A stretch of DNA of 64,000 nucleotides from Dactylorhiza incarnata. Taxonomy: Eukaryota; Streptophyta; Magnoliopsida; Asparagales; Orchidaceae. Under the pieces are notes generated by a model. It made no database searches. It was not told the DNA's origin and worked only from the letters and a program-made list of their open reading frames with translations. Shown here piece after piece: positions 33,590-44,865 of this stretch. Where the stretch lies: positions 6,138,001 through 6,202,000 of the forward strand of contig JAWHQI010000013.1 of assembly GCA_033032865.1 (NCBI GenBank). Reading direction: 5' to 3'. The position numbers and the translations under genes are program-made. Each line of letters starts with the position of its first letter. Within the stretch, counting starts at the first letter, position 1.

Positions 33590-34060
33590 ATCAGAGGATT
33601 CATCTGATATCAGAGGACTTTCAATATTCTCTTGTGGATCACTTTCATGAGCACGATCATAACCCTGAGAGTCAGGAAGGTCCACTTGTATCTGCTCTTC
33701 TTCTATCAGCACTCCCTTCCCTTTGAAGAGAATTTGGTCAAGCCCACTATTTGGTCCTTCACCTTAAGCAACTTCTTGCTCCTTGCCTTCTTCCTTCTCT
33801 GGCTCTGTGCCTGGAAGCTGCTTAGCTTCTGGGGCAACTGGCTCTTGGACTTCTGCTTGAGCTGAAGTTCCAGTCTTGCCAGCAGGAAGAGCATCACCTT
33901 GGTCAACTAGGGTAGAGCACCCAGGATGGGTCTCCCCCTTAACCATTGCAGTATCTTGGGCTAAGCTCCCAAGATGGGACTCCCCCTCAACTGGATCACT
34001 CACCAGAATGGGGCTTCACCTCTCTTCAACCACCTCTGTGTTAGCAAATGTTGGTGTTTC
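33590..34060 (-). pseudogene. Middle part of the old minus-strand ORF2
   Basis: Reads leftwards ETPTFANTEVVEERGEAPF, then VEGESHLGSLAQDTAMVKGE, then LIEEEQIQVDLPDSQGYDRAHE up to ESPLISDESSDTN at the copia LTR border. Acidic and Pro/Glu-rich, like residues between 39150 and 39400 of the homologue. It bears frameshifts. It is bounded on the right by the TSD CAAGG of the 34066-44050 element. Confidence 0.55.
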
Positions 34061-34065
34061 CAAGG

Positions 34066-35912
34066 TGTTGGGGACAGTGCCCAGCAGTGTTCCTGAATTG
34101 AAGAAGTGCTCAGCCCAATGATAAGTGCAAGTTGTATTTAATGTCAAATCTAGTTCATGCTTGCAGAGATGAGACGATATGTCCAGTACTTTAATAACGT
34201 GCATAAGCATAATGTCGTCGACAAAGTATGCTTGTCGTCATCATGATGAGCAAACCTAAGCTGAAGGACAATGGAAGTTATCGTCTTGATGCACATATCG
34301 TTGTGACATCACAATGCCGACAGAATATCGGAGAGAAGACATAAGATGATGAAAAATCAACATCGAATATATCAAAGGAAGGAATGTCGTCGTGAAGATG
34401 CAGTATCGTCGACATCGTCAAAGTATCATTATCGTTGAAAAGGCAATATCTAGAAGTATCGTCGATATCGGTGTAAAGGAGAGCTGATGTCAAAGAGACT
34501 AGGGTAGCTGCTATGAAGACATCATTCCCTGACGAAGTGACTATCGACGTAATGAACATGTCGTCGAGAGAATAAAGTGATTACGACGACAATCTGCAAG
34601 AAAGAAGATCACGACGACACAGTCAGAAATGGCATATCGTTGTATATGCAGAAACACCAGGATATCTCATATCGTTGAGATATCAATGTTAGAGGCAGAA
34701 GTAAGAAGACTTGAAGATCTACCAAGGTCTAAGACAGTGATGAAGCCTGTCGTCGAGACGCTATATGTATCGTCATAAAGCTGGAAACACCAACGAGACG
34801 GAATTCAAATGTTGCGAATGCGCTGTCATGCATTTAATGCCGCCGCCTGATTGTCCAATCAGCGCGTGCTCTTAAGTAATGGGGGGTCTGACATTAAAGG
34901 ACATCATAGGAGACCATTGGAAGGTTCCCCAGTCCTATAAAAGGGAACGGTGGATGCCCTAGAAACAGGTCTTTATTCGAGAGAAGAAAAGCAGTCGTTC
35001 TCATTCTCACTCAAATCTTGGAACGAAAAGAATCCCGCAGGGCATTACAATCAAACAGTTATAGCTACGGTGAAGAAGAAGAAGAGAACCAAGATTCCTA
35101 TCCGGCGTCCTTTAAATTTTCAGTCATCTCCATTGACTAATAAGAAGCCGATCAACATCAGGCAAAAGAAGAAGGGTTGAAGAAGATCCAGTGCTGAAAT
35201 CGACAAATCAAGAAGCATCTTCTTCAAGTCAAGTTGCCGATCTCCATCAGGCAGAAGTTTTGTTACAACCTTCATTGTTGTAAGGCTTTAGGACCAAATC
35301 TGTAAGATCTGTTTTCAGATCTAAGTGTCTAGCTTGAGGGCTGGAGAGCTGTGAGGCTTGAGGGCCAGGGCAGTGGACTTGCGGGTCCAATATTGTCAAG
35401 CTTGAGGGCTTGAGACCTGTGAAGGCATGCGGGCCAGGGCAGAGGCTAGACTTGCAGGTCTGAGCTAGGTAGGGCTTGAGGGCCTGGTTGTCAAGATTGA
35501 GGGCTTGAGACCTCTGAAGGCTTGCGGGCCAAGGAAGAGGCTAGACTTGCGGGTCTGAGCTAGGTAGGGCTTGAGGCCCTGAGTGTCGAGCTTGAGGGCT
35601 CGGTTGCAGTAGGGGCTTGCGGGCTTAGGCTGTAGGACTTGCGGGTCCGTGTTGTAAGGCTTGAGGTCCTGAAGCTTTGGCGGAGTTTGCCGAGCCTAGC
35701 ACATTGCTGGGTAGGCGCAAAGGGACATAGGATAACTCAAGACACCCGGTCTTGAGGAACCTCTATAAATTCTAGTGTGTTTTCTGTGCTGTTCCTTTAA
35801 CCTTCTAAATCAGTTAACCAGAAATAAAGAACATCTAAAGGGGAAGAAAACAAATTGAAAAACCTATTCACCCCACCCCTCTAGGTGATAAGTTGACACC
35901 AAATAACTAACA
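34066..35912 (+). repeat. LTR B: 5' LTR
   Basis: The U3 array of ATCGTCGAC/TATCGTCGATATCG-type words spans 34200-34760. TATA box TATAAAAG is at 34936-34943. A transcribed block of GGGCTTGAGGGC / GACTTGCGGGTC units lies at 35335-35660. Ends AACTAACA. Confidence 0.9.
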
Positions 35913-35930
35913 AGTGGTACCAAAGCGAGG

Positions 35931-37532
35931 TTGTTCAAAGAAAAGCTTAACAGCTTGAACAGATCTACCAGTGGGTGTCTACTTTCCACATCTATGGAAT
36001 CAAGGATAGTTGTTTGCTCCAGGGAGAGCTTTGCCCTTTGGAAAGTAAGATCTAGAATATTCATGGAGGCAATGGATCCCAGAATGCTTTTAATTATTCA
36101 AAAAGGACCATATACCCCCATGACTATGATAAGAGATGAGATCCTTCTAGCCAGCTTGGACAAAGAAGCCAGAAGTATTCTAACTGGTGTAGTAGATCTG
36201 CCAACACTCCAGAAGCTGACTCATTACACAACAGCAAAGGACATGTGGGACTCCCTTGGAGTCCACATGGAAGGGTCAAAGGAAGTCTTTGGGTTGATGG
36301 CTCTATCAGATGAAGAAAATCATGATGAATCACATCATGATCAGGTATGCATCACTCACACACCTTTACTACCTGCCTCAATTAAGAAAACCAAGAGTGC
36401 ATCAGATGATTGCTCATCTTCTGAAGATGATGAAGAAGACTCCTCATCATGCAACAATAAGAACCATGCTGATCTAATAGAGCGGTTTGGTGATCTCTTG
36501 GGAGCCCTGAGAAAGAGCAAGAAGCTTGTTAAGAAGCAAGCTAGGGAGCTAGAATCACTCAGACCCATTAAGGATGAGATGAATAAGGAAATGGGTATGT
36601 CCCACAATGAGGGCACCAACTCCTGTGAGCTAAAGAAATTCATAGACAAGCTTTATGATGAAAGAAGCCAAATGGAAAAACTTATCAAAAAACATGAGAA
36701 TGATCTTCTTAAGGAAAGAAGCTTGGTGGCTCAATTCTCTAAGCCCAAAACTATACTGTCCATCATTGACACCCTATCCTCCTATGGAAATAGAAGGGGA
36801 TTGGGTTTCAATGAAGGGACAGCAGATGCTGTGAATGGAAAAAGTGGCAAAACTAATGCAGAGCCTCATACCACCTTTCAGAAGGTAGTGCTTCCCTCAA
36901 ATAAGTATGATCAGGACAGTGTCCATGGTCACTAGATGAATGGAAGCTCTTGACTATGGGAAGAGAAAGGGCATGGGGATGAGAAAATTGAAGGCTCCCA
37001 TGAGGAAATTCAAATGGCCCATCATGGACCATTTGTGTTTGGTGCCCCAGCCCCCACACTCAAGGGTAAGGAAGCAACACCTACCCAATCTCTCCCAGCA
37101 AAGAAGCAGGATGATAGACCCAGTATAATCAATTCTCACTTGATCATATCTGATGCCATCAACACCATATCAGCTACCAAGCTGACATCTGTTGCTGACA
37201 AACAGATAAAGTTAAGAAGAAATAATTATGCTAGAGCAGCTAGTCAGCTCTTGGCTGAGAGAGATAGGAAGAATGTTGTTGCCTTCTCTACTGAACATAA
37301 GCATTGTGATTCTCCACCCACTTCAAATATTGTTCAGAAAAGAAGGTACAACATCCATGAATGTTGGTGTTGTGGCAAAGTGGGACACTTTGCCATTTAC
37401 TGTTGGCACAACCCTAGTGTGCCTAGTGCAAAGGAGAGACTTCCTGGAAGGGCTGAGGTGAGTAGAAGAATCCACCATTATGCTAACAAGAACCTAGGAC
37501 CCAAGTCACCTTGGGTTCCTAAGGGATATTAA
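35931..37532 (+). pseudogene. Copia gag with zinc knuckle, two in-frame stops
   Basis: From MFKEKLN (35931) the protein shows SFALWKVRSRIFMEAMDPRM, QKGPYTPMTM and TTAKDMWDSLGVHMEGS, the copia gag N-terminal pattern. The usual central capsid segment is much shortened before LMALSDEE. An acidic Ser-rich block and a long charged helix follow. The frame stops at TAG 36933 and TGA 36951, then stays in register to 37532 with the knuckle CWCCGKVGHFAIYC (CX2CX4HX4C intact) and a final SPWVPKG, the usual junction to the protease. In this element the protease and all of pol are absent. Confidence 0.75.
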
Positions 37533-38092
37533 ATCTGTTATGCAGGGAAGTCCATTTAGCCAATAAAAAGCAAACAAGGCTAATGGACAATAAGTGCTCC
37601 AGGCTCAACTCTGGACTAAGAAAAACATCACCACATGCCAAGATGCACTGGTCAAGGGGGAGCTAAAAGTAAAGATAAGTGGACATCCCATCAAGGGGGA
37701 GCTACGAGCTCAAGAAGATATAAAAGCTAAGGTGAAGGTAACTATGCTGATGTTCAATACATAACCTCATCTTTATCATTTTGTTAAAGGTAATTTTTAC
37801 CTGAGTAAGGAAAAATATATCACTCAAGGAGCACATATGTATGGCACTGCTAAAAGCATTGCACTGATCATACAAAAGAATGAAAAAGAACAATATCGTT
37901 TTGAACACAAAACAATATCGTCGAAATGATGATTAGTATCGTCGTAATGAGTCCTCGACATCGAATTTGTGCCTCGACGATATCTAATCATCAGCGGTCT
38001 CTTAATTAGACATGAGCTTAATCAATCATAACAGCTTAATTTGGGTTAATAAGATATTTAGCAAATGACACTTCAACTTCCAACTCGGAAAC
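37533..38092 (+). other. Spacer between gag and ORF2, with promoter-like end
   Basis: No ORF. AAGGGGGAGCTA occurs twice (37656, 37693). ATCGTCGA-type words (37890-37985) resemble the U3 array, and the stretch ends at the TATA box. Confidence 0.5.
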
Positions 38093-38100
38093 TATAAATA
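38093..38100 (+). promoter_or_regulatory. Internal TATA box upstream of ORF2
   Basis: ACTATAAATAAGG lies 57 bp before the ORF2 ATG (38150). The old minus-strand relative has CTATAAATAAGACC at the equivalent place (46177-46170). U3-like ATCGTCG words precede it, so ORF2 may have a promoter independent of the LTR. Confidence 0.6.
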
Positions 38101-38149
38101 AGGTCAGATGTCGTAAGGTTAAAACACTTTCTACATTAGCCCTAAAAAG

Positions 38150-40407
38150 ATGTCGTGCTCTCTACGCCTTCGAGGAGTGAACGAGTCGACTAAACTAGAA
38201 TCCTCTCCGATCAAGTTAGAAATGTCGCCAAAGAAGGAAGGATTTCTCTATGAAGGAAGCGAAGTAGTGAGGGGTGGTTTCTCAGAAGGATCAGAAGAGA
38301 TCCAAAGCACCATTAAGCTGCTCGAGGCCATCGGCTTGGAGTTCGCCCTCTCTAAGCTGATAGTAATATTAAAAATAGAAGTGTTGGAGTTCTACTCGAA
38401 TGCCAAGGGTGGCTCAAAGGGAACTTCTGTGAAAAACTTGATCAATGGGATAAAAGTCAAAGTGAATCCTAAGAGGTTGTCCAAGGCACTTCAGTTGCCG
38501 GCCTTTGCCAAGAGGGAGGAAGATGAAACGGTCTCCCAGGAAGACCTCAACAAAGCTCTGTAATGGTGCGGACACTCCAGCAAGACCTATGGGTCTCTAG
38601 AAAGGAAGAGCTTCAATCAACAAGGAAAGCTTATGGCAGACATTGTGGGAAAATCCCTCCTCTACATGGCAGGGTCGCATGACAGGATATCCAGTCCATG
38701 TTCGAGATAATGGCAAGGATAATCCTAAGGAAGAAGACCAACTGGTGTCAGATTATTTTTAGGAGAATTCAAGACAGCTTTCAAGTTCCAAATATGGGAA
38801 GAATACTATCATTGTATCTACTGCTATCTTACCCTGAAAGATTCAACAAGAAGTATGGAGCAAAAATCCATCACATGAGAAGGATGGATATCAGGATACT
38901 GGAAAGGTCGGAGAAATTTCTGACTAAGTCTCCCAAGAAGTTGAAGACTGCAGAAGATGTGAAGAGGAAGGGAGAAAGCTCAACTGAAGGAAGTGATTCA
39001 GGCAACAGCTCGCCTCCGTCTGACTCTGAAGTACATGTGGAGACAAGGAATGTCGCCTTCCAGACCTCTGCTCTAAGTCTGGGATCCAGGATAACAGCAG
39101 GAATAGATCAAGGAAGTGCTGAAACTGAAGGGGAGAAGAACAATGAGCTCCCTGCTCAAGTGGAAGAAGTGATCAATAAGATCATAGGGGATGTGGATGC
39201 TGGTCATTCTGAACCAGCAATCCAAGAGGACCCAAGTGAAGATCCCAAAGAGGACAACCAATAGAACCCTGCTAATGAGACTAGCAAAGATCAACAAAGT
39301 CCTGAAAAGGAGAATGAGTCAAACCAGTCACCAATCAGAAAATCTCCATTTCCAATGGTTGATGGGAATAAAGAAGAGGAACCAAGACAAGCTAGTTCAC
39401 CTCCAGAGAATAGGCCAGTAGATTTCTCCCTACTGCCTCAGATAAGAATGCTTCTGGAAGAGCAAAGGCTAAAAATTGAAGGTCATGTTAACTCAGCCAT
39501 CAATGAGCTAAGGAGAGAACTATCTGCAGAAACTACAAGCCTAAGAAATGATGTGAAGAACCTACAAGAATACACTGCCAAAGAGACAGCACTTACTCAC
39601 AAGGGTCTATCTGAGGTAGGAGATAATCAGATAATGATTGTCAACAATATAGAGAAGGCCTACATAGCAACCACCAGATGGATGGTTGAACACAAAACTA
39701 ATCTCCAAGAAAGTCTAGATCACCATAATAAAGATCTAGACAGTCATCTGCTTGAGACCAAGAATCACTTGGAAGCAGGAGTCCACATGCTTAAAAACAA
39801 GATATTGGTTTCTGAGGAGAATCTCCAGAGTGGGATATCTGAACTAGACATAAAGGGGCAGAGATCAATGATAAAGGCCAGTGGTGATCATGCCATCTGG
39901 ACCACAAACACCATCAGGGAAGCAATGAATCTCCCTCCTCTCCATTTTGATGAGCCTACAGAAGAGTACCTAGCTGAAAAGCAACATGCAGACATTCTTG
40001 ATACTGCCACTGATAAGGGTAAAGAGAAGGAAGTACTGGAGGATGAAGAAGTAAAAATGAGGAAGAGAAAATACAGGGAGGAAATGGAGAAAAAGGATGA
40101 CTATGAAAGATGGAGTCCCAAGTCCAGAGCCATCATATTAAAGGCATGGGAGCAGGTGAAGGTAAATAAAGGCGAGAGGTACAAAGTGTACAGTCCTTAA
40201 GAATGGGCTAAGTATGAAGAGCAAGAAGAAACAAGGGGAGTATACAGAAGGGACAAGCAAGCAGGCAGAATCCCTGCAGACACTCCTGAGCCTCTAAAGT
40301 ATCATCCCAAGCCATTTGAATACTTCACTAGATAAGCTGGAAAGGAGCAGGAAGCCAATGCCAGGAATGCAAAGGGTGAAGCTGCTATGAGGGCGCCAGA
40401 GATATAG
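38150..40407 (+). pseudogene. ORF2: retroelement accessory protein with plant-transposon-like N-terminus and coiled-coil C-terminus
   Basis: Unrecognised by name. The N-terminus (38150-38700) carries GTSVKNLINGIKVKVNPKRL and KTYGSLERKSFN, like plant transposon ORF1 domains (S.V.G..V.V....L..AL.LP). A block MFEIMARIILRKKTNW to MGRILSLYLLLSYP follows, then a Ser/Glu-rich linker, then heptad-rich helices (39440-39830, e.g. SHLLETKNHLEAGVHML), IMIVNNI and a basic tail. Breaks: TAA near 38561, a 1-nt shift near 38692, TAG 39262, TAA 40198. The same protein, in the same order, is encoded on - by the older element (46162-44866, 34060-33590, 30290-29325), so it is a conserved family component. It could be env-like, since some copia elements carry a coiled-coil ORF outside pol, but no signal peptide or membrane segment is evident. 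Confidence 0.6.
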
Positions 40408-40624
40408 ACAACCAAATCTTTAAGGGGTTGAATGTAAGAATGTTAAAAACTTTTGAAAACATTTGGCAGTATATATAAATGAAGTAACACTTGTCAAATT
40501 CTGTGTTCACTCAAATATAGCTGCAATGTCATCATTATATGCTTACTTGCATAAAATATCAAATCTTTTATATGAGTGGCATTTATCATTGAGTGGGTTA
40601 TAACTTCTTCAAATATGGGGAGAT

Positions 40625-43600
40625 TGTTGGGAACAGTGCCCAGTAGTGTTCCTGATTTGAAAAAGTGCTCAGCTCAATGATAAGTGCAAGTTGTATTTAA
40701 TATCATATCTAGTTCATGCTTGCAGAGATAAGACGATATGTCCAGTACTTCAATAACCTGCCTAAGCATAATGTTGTCGACAAAGTATGCTTGTCGTCAT
40801 GATGATGAGCAAAGCAAAGCTGAAGGACAATGGAAGTTATAGTCGTGATGCACATATCGTTGTGACATTACAATGCCGACAGAATATTGGAGAGAAGACA
40901 TAAGCTGGTGAAAAAGCAACATCGAAGATATCAAAGGAAGGAATGTCGTCGAGAAGATGCAGTATCGTCGACATCATCAAGGTAGCCTTATTGTTGAAAA
41001 GGCAATATCCAGAAGTATCGTCGATATCGGCGTAAAGGAGAGCTGATGTCAAAGAGGCTAGGGAAGCTGCTACGAACACATCATTCCCTGACGAAGTGAC
41101 TATCGACGTAATGAACATGTCGTCGAGAGAATAAAGTGATTATGACGACAATCTGCAAGAAAGAAGATCACGACGACACAGTCAGAAATGGCATATCGTT
41201 GTATATGCAGAAACGCCAGGATATCTCGTATCGTTGATGAGTCCCATTTATATACACTTTTATGGACTCATCTGGGCTAGTTTTCCTGCTTTTGCACTTC
41301 AATTTTAGTTCTTAATTGCTTATATTTTACTTGTTCACACTTTCACTTTATGTGCTCATTTAGACCCGTTTTCTTGACGCACGGTATGCTGCGATCGTGC
41401 GTTATGATCGGCTGGTCAATATGGTGATCTGCCCCGCTCGTGCATTTTCTTCATGCACGGTTGGCCTCAACCGTGCGTGAACAAAACGCACGACCTCCTA
41501 TTGGTTGCCGGATTTTGGGTTTTTTGAATTTACCCATGCGTTTTTACGCACGATCGGATTTGACCGTGCGTGAGTAAAACGCACGAGTGCACCTGCTTTG
41601 TCTTCATGGACTTTATGTTTGTTAAATATCGCACGGTCCATGCACGGTCGTGCGTTCGACCGTGCGTGACCAATTTCTGACTGATTTTCTATATAATCTG
41701 CAGATTCCGCTCTAGAAGGATCAATTTTCTCTCTCGCGTCCAAGAGCTCCAGTTCTGCACCATTTTTGCCGCTCCATCGTCGCCCACCATCTGGAGGTGC
41801 TCCGGACATATTCTTCACGCCAATCTCGAGCCGGAGTATCCTCTCGGCCTCCTCCACCATTCAGAAGCTTCTAAGCTCCATTTCAACGGATTTTGCACTA
41901 TATCCTTGGAGTTCTCCGGCAAGATCGTGGCTAAAGGCTTTTGACGAAGAAGACGGGTCCATTGGGAGGTAGAGCCCTCTTCTACCCTGGACGACAGTTG
42001 AAGACCGAGCCCGGACGAGGATTGACAACCCTAGATTCTGGCCGTGAATCTCCGATGAGTCTTCGTGCTTCGGTTGTAATCTTAAGTCCTCCTTGTTATT
42101 TTTGCTGATTCTATTTGATGTGTGTGGTTGTATGTTTCTATATGAATGATGTCCATAAACCCTAAATATTATTAGTGTAATTTTCCATGGTTTTGTGGTT
42201 ATGTTTGTGGTTTATGTGATTTGAGGAGCGCCCCCATTCCACCATCCATTCCGCCTGACTACTCGCCCATTCCGTGTGCCTACTCTTCCATCCGCCAAGC
42301 TAAGCGTTGCTAACGGCCCGTGTAATCCACTTCGACTCCGCCGGTGCGACTCACTCCATCCGCAAGCCTGCTCTTCCATCCTCCTAGCGAAGCGTGGCAT
42401 AGCGGCCCGTGTATTCCATTCGCCTAATGAAGCAGTGCGCTCAAGGCCTGCACAGTTCGATTCCACTTGCCTACTCGTCCATCCGCCCTTGCAACGTAGT
42501 GCGCTCAAGGCCTGCCTAATCTCCATCCCGCCAAGCGAAGCTTTGCATAGCGGCATTGCATAGGAGTAGTTGTAGTATTTTATTTTATTTTCCAAAAGCC
42601 AAATCAACTCTCCCGCAATCCATCCGACTTAAGGACTTCAATCTCAAGTCCTTCCTCAATAACTCCACCTTACTGTGTTCCTTCGAGATCGATACTTGGG
42701 GATTCATTCCCGCATTTTATATTACTTGAATGATAGGTACACTGTCGTTTCATGCCGCAGTCTAGCTACCTCCTATAGCGGTGTGCGAGATTTGCGCATC
42801 AATCGTCGAGATATCAATGTCAGAGGTAGAAGCAAGAAGACTTGAAGATCTACCAAGGTCTAAGACAACGACGAAGCCTGTCGTCAAGACGCTATCTGTA
42901 TCGTCATAAATCTAGGAACACCAACGAGACGGAATTCAAATGTTGCGAATGCGATGTCATGCATTTAATTCCTCCGCCTGATTGTCCAATCAGCACGTGC
43001 TCTTAAGTAATGGGGGTTCTGACATTAAAGGACATCATAGGAGACCGTTGGAAGGTTCCTCAGTCCTATAAAAGGGAACGGTGGATGCCCTAGAAATTGG
43101 TCTTCATTCGAGAGAAGAAAAGCAGTCGTTCTCATTCTCACTCAAATCTTGGAACGAAAAGAATCCCACAGAGCATTACAATCAAATAGTTATAGCTGCG
43201 GTGAAGAAGACGAATAAGAGAACCAAGATTCCTATTCGGCATCCTCTAAAGTTTCAGTCATCTCCATTGACTGATAAGAAGCCGATCAACATCAGGCAAA
43301 AGAAGAAGGGCTGAAGAAGATCCAGTGCTGAAATTGACAAATCAAGAAGCATCTTCTTCAAGTCAAGTTGCCGATCTCCATCAGGTAGAAGTTTTGTTTC
43401 AACCTTCATTGTTGTAAGGCTTTAGGGCCAAATCTATAAGGTCTGTTTTCATATCTAAGTGTCTAGCTTGAGGGCTTGAGAGCTGTGAGGCTTGAGGGCC
43501 AGGGCAGTGGAATTCCGGGTCCAATATTGTCAAGCTTGAGGGCTTGAGACCTGTGAAGGCTTGCGGGCCAGGGCAGAGGCTAGACTTGCGGGTCTGAGCT

Positions 43601-44050
43601 AGGTAGGGCTTGAGGGCCTGATTGTCAAGCTTGAGGGCTTGAGACCTGTGAAGGCTTGCGGGCAAGGGCAGAGGCTAGACTTGCGGGTCTGAGCTAGGTA
43701 GGGCTTGAGAGCCTGAGTGTCGAGCTTGAGGGCTCGGGTGCAGTAGGGGCTTGCGGGCTTAGGATGTAGGACTTGCGAGCCCGTGTTGTAAGTCTTGAGG
43801 GCCTGAAGCTTTGGCGGAGTTTGCCGAGCCTAGCACATTACTGGGTAGGCGCAGAGGGACAGAGGACTACTCACGACACTCGGTCTTGAGGAACCTCTAT
43901 AAATTCTAGTGTGTTTTCTGTGCTGTGCCTTTAACCTTCTAAATCAGTTAACCAGAAATAAAGAAAATCTAAAGGGGAAGAAAACAATTTGAAAAACCTA
44001 TTCACCCCCCCCCCCCCTCTAGGTGATAAGTTGACACCAAATAACTAACA
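40625..44050 (+). repeat. LTR C: 3' LTR, interrupted by a solo gypsy LTR
   Basis: Two parts (40625-41234 and 42807-44050, after one TSD copy) match LTR B closely. TATA box at 43067-43074. The interruption 41235-42806 is a solo LTR plus its duplicated target. Confidence 0.9.
41235..42801 (+). repeat. Solo gypsy LTR inserted in LTR C
   Basis: Starts TGATGAGTCCC and ends TTGCGCATCA, flanked by a perfect TSD, ATCGT (41230-41234, 42802-42806). Same superfamily as the LTRs at 6765 and 49139, but with its own palindromes: GCACGGT..ACCGTGCGTGA and ACGCACGATCG words at 41375-41670. The CGAAGC modules (42280-42560) are conserved. Solo LTRs arise by LTR-LTR recombination. Confidence 0.9.
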
Positions 44051-44055
44051 CAAGG

Positions 44056-44865
44056 TTATCTGGAAGTGATCAAATATTTAGTCTCATTGCCAACGCGATA
44101 TGAGCATATGGGGTCACACATAAGAGTGTTTGGAGAAGTTGTATGAATGATTGTGTTGGCCTTACTCATATAGGATATGAGTGAAGGACCAATCCTGCAA
44201 CTTATTAGAGTTGAGTCGAGTCGACTAAATGCTCCACAGGTATTGTGATTATTGTTTGGAGTATGTTGACAAGTTTTTGAGATGAGTCGTCGAGAATGTC
44301 TCAACAAAACTTATCTCATGTCGTCAAAAGGGTTCATCGAATGGTCTCGACGAACTATATCAATTCGTCGAATGGTCTCAACGAATTGGATATTTTTGTT
44401 GAGTCAATTCGTCGAATTGTCTCGACGAATAAGATTTACTTGACGAAACAGTTCTTCGAATGGTCTTGACGAAATATATCAATTCATCGAAATGTCTCGA
44501 CGAATTGGATATCTTTGTCGAATCAACTCGTCGAATTGTCTTGACGAATCAGATCTTCTCGACAAATCTATTCACCGAATGATCTCGACGAATTCGTCGA
44601 ATGGTCTCGACGAATTTGTCGAATGGTCTCGACGAATTAACTATACTCGACGATTTCTGTTTACTCCAATTCTAATCTCGGGTGTGCGGATAGCCTCTCT
44701 CTCGCCTGGGGTATAAATAGGACACAATTTTATTCCATAAGGTATCGATCTGATTTGCGACTTCTGAAGAGAGTCGGAAGAGATCCGAAAGTCGACAGAA
44801 GAGTTCTGATCGGCCGATTTTCCCGCACCCCATCGTCGTCGTCGCCGCCTTTCCTATTGATGGGC
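44056..44865 (+). repeat. LTR-like fragment with GGTCTCGACGAATT array
   Basis: 44330-44650 contains about ten copies of TCGTCGAATGGTCTCGACGAA variants, mostly 20-30 bp apart, followed by TATAAATA at 44712-44719 and a GC-rich downstream region. This is U3-array-plus-TATA architecture, but LTR termini, PBS and TSD could not be identified. It separates two parts of the old minus-strand ORF2. Confidence 0.6.

Larger units (their letters stand above)
34066..44050 (+). mobile_element. Complete non-autonomous copia-type LTR element (gag + extra ORF2, no pol)
   Basis: LTRs are 34066-35912 and 40625-44050; the latter is 1854 bp once the solo LTR insertion is removed, against 1847 bp. A perfect TSD, CAAGG, is at 34061-34065 and 44051-44055. 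A PBS variant (GTGGTACCAAAGCGAGG) follows the 5' LTR and the PPT AATATGGGGAGAT precedes the 3' LTR. The internal region has a gag with zinc knuckle (35931-37532), then a second ORF with its own TATA box (38093-40407), and no protease, RT, RNase H or integrase. An older relative lies on the other strand and was the target of this insertion. Confidence 0.9.
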
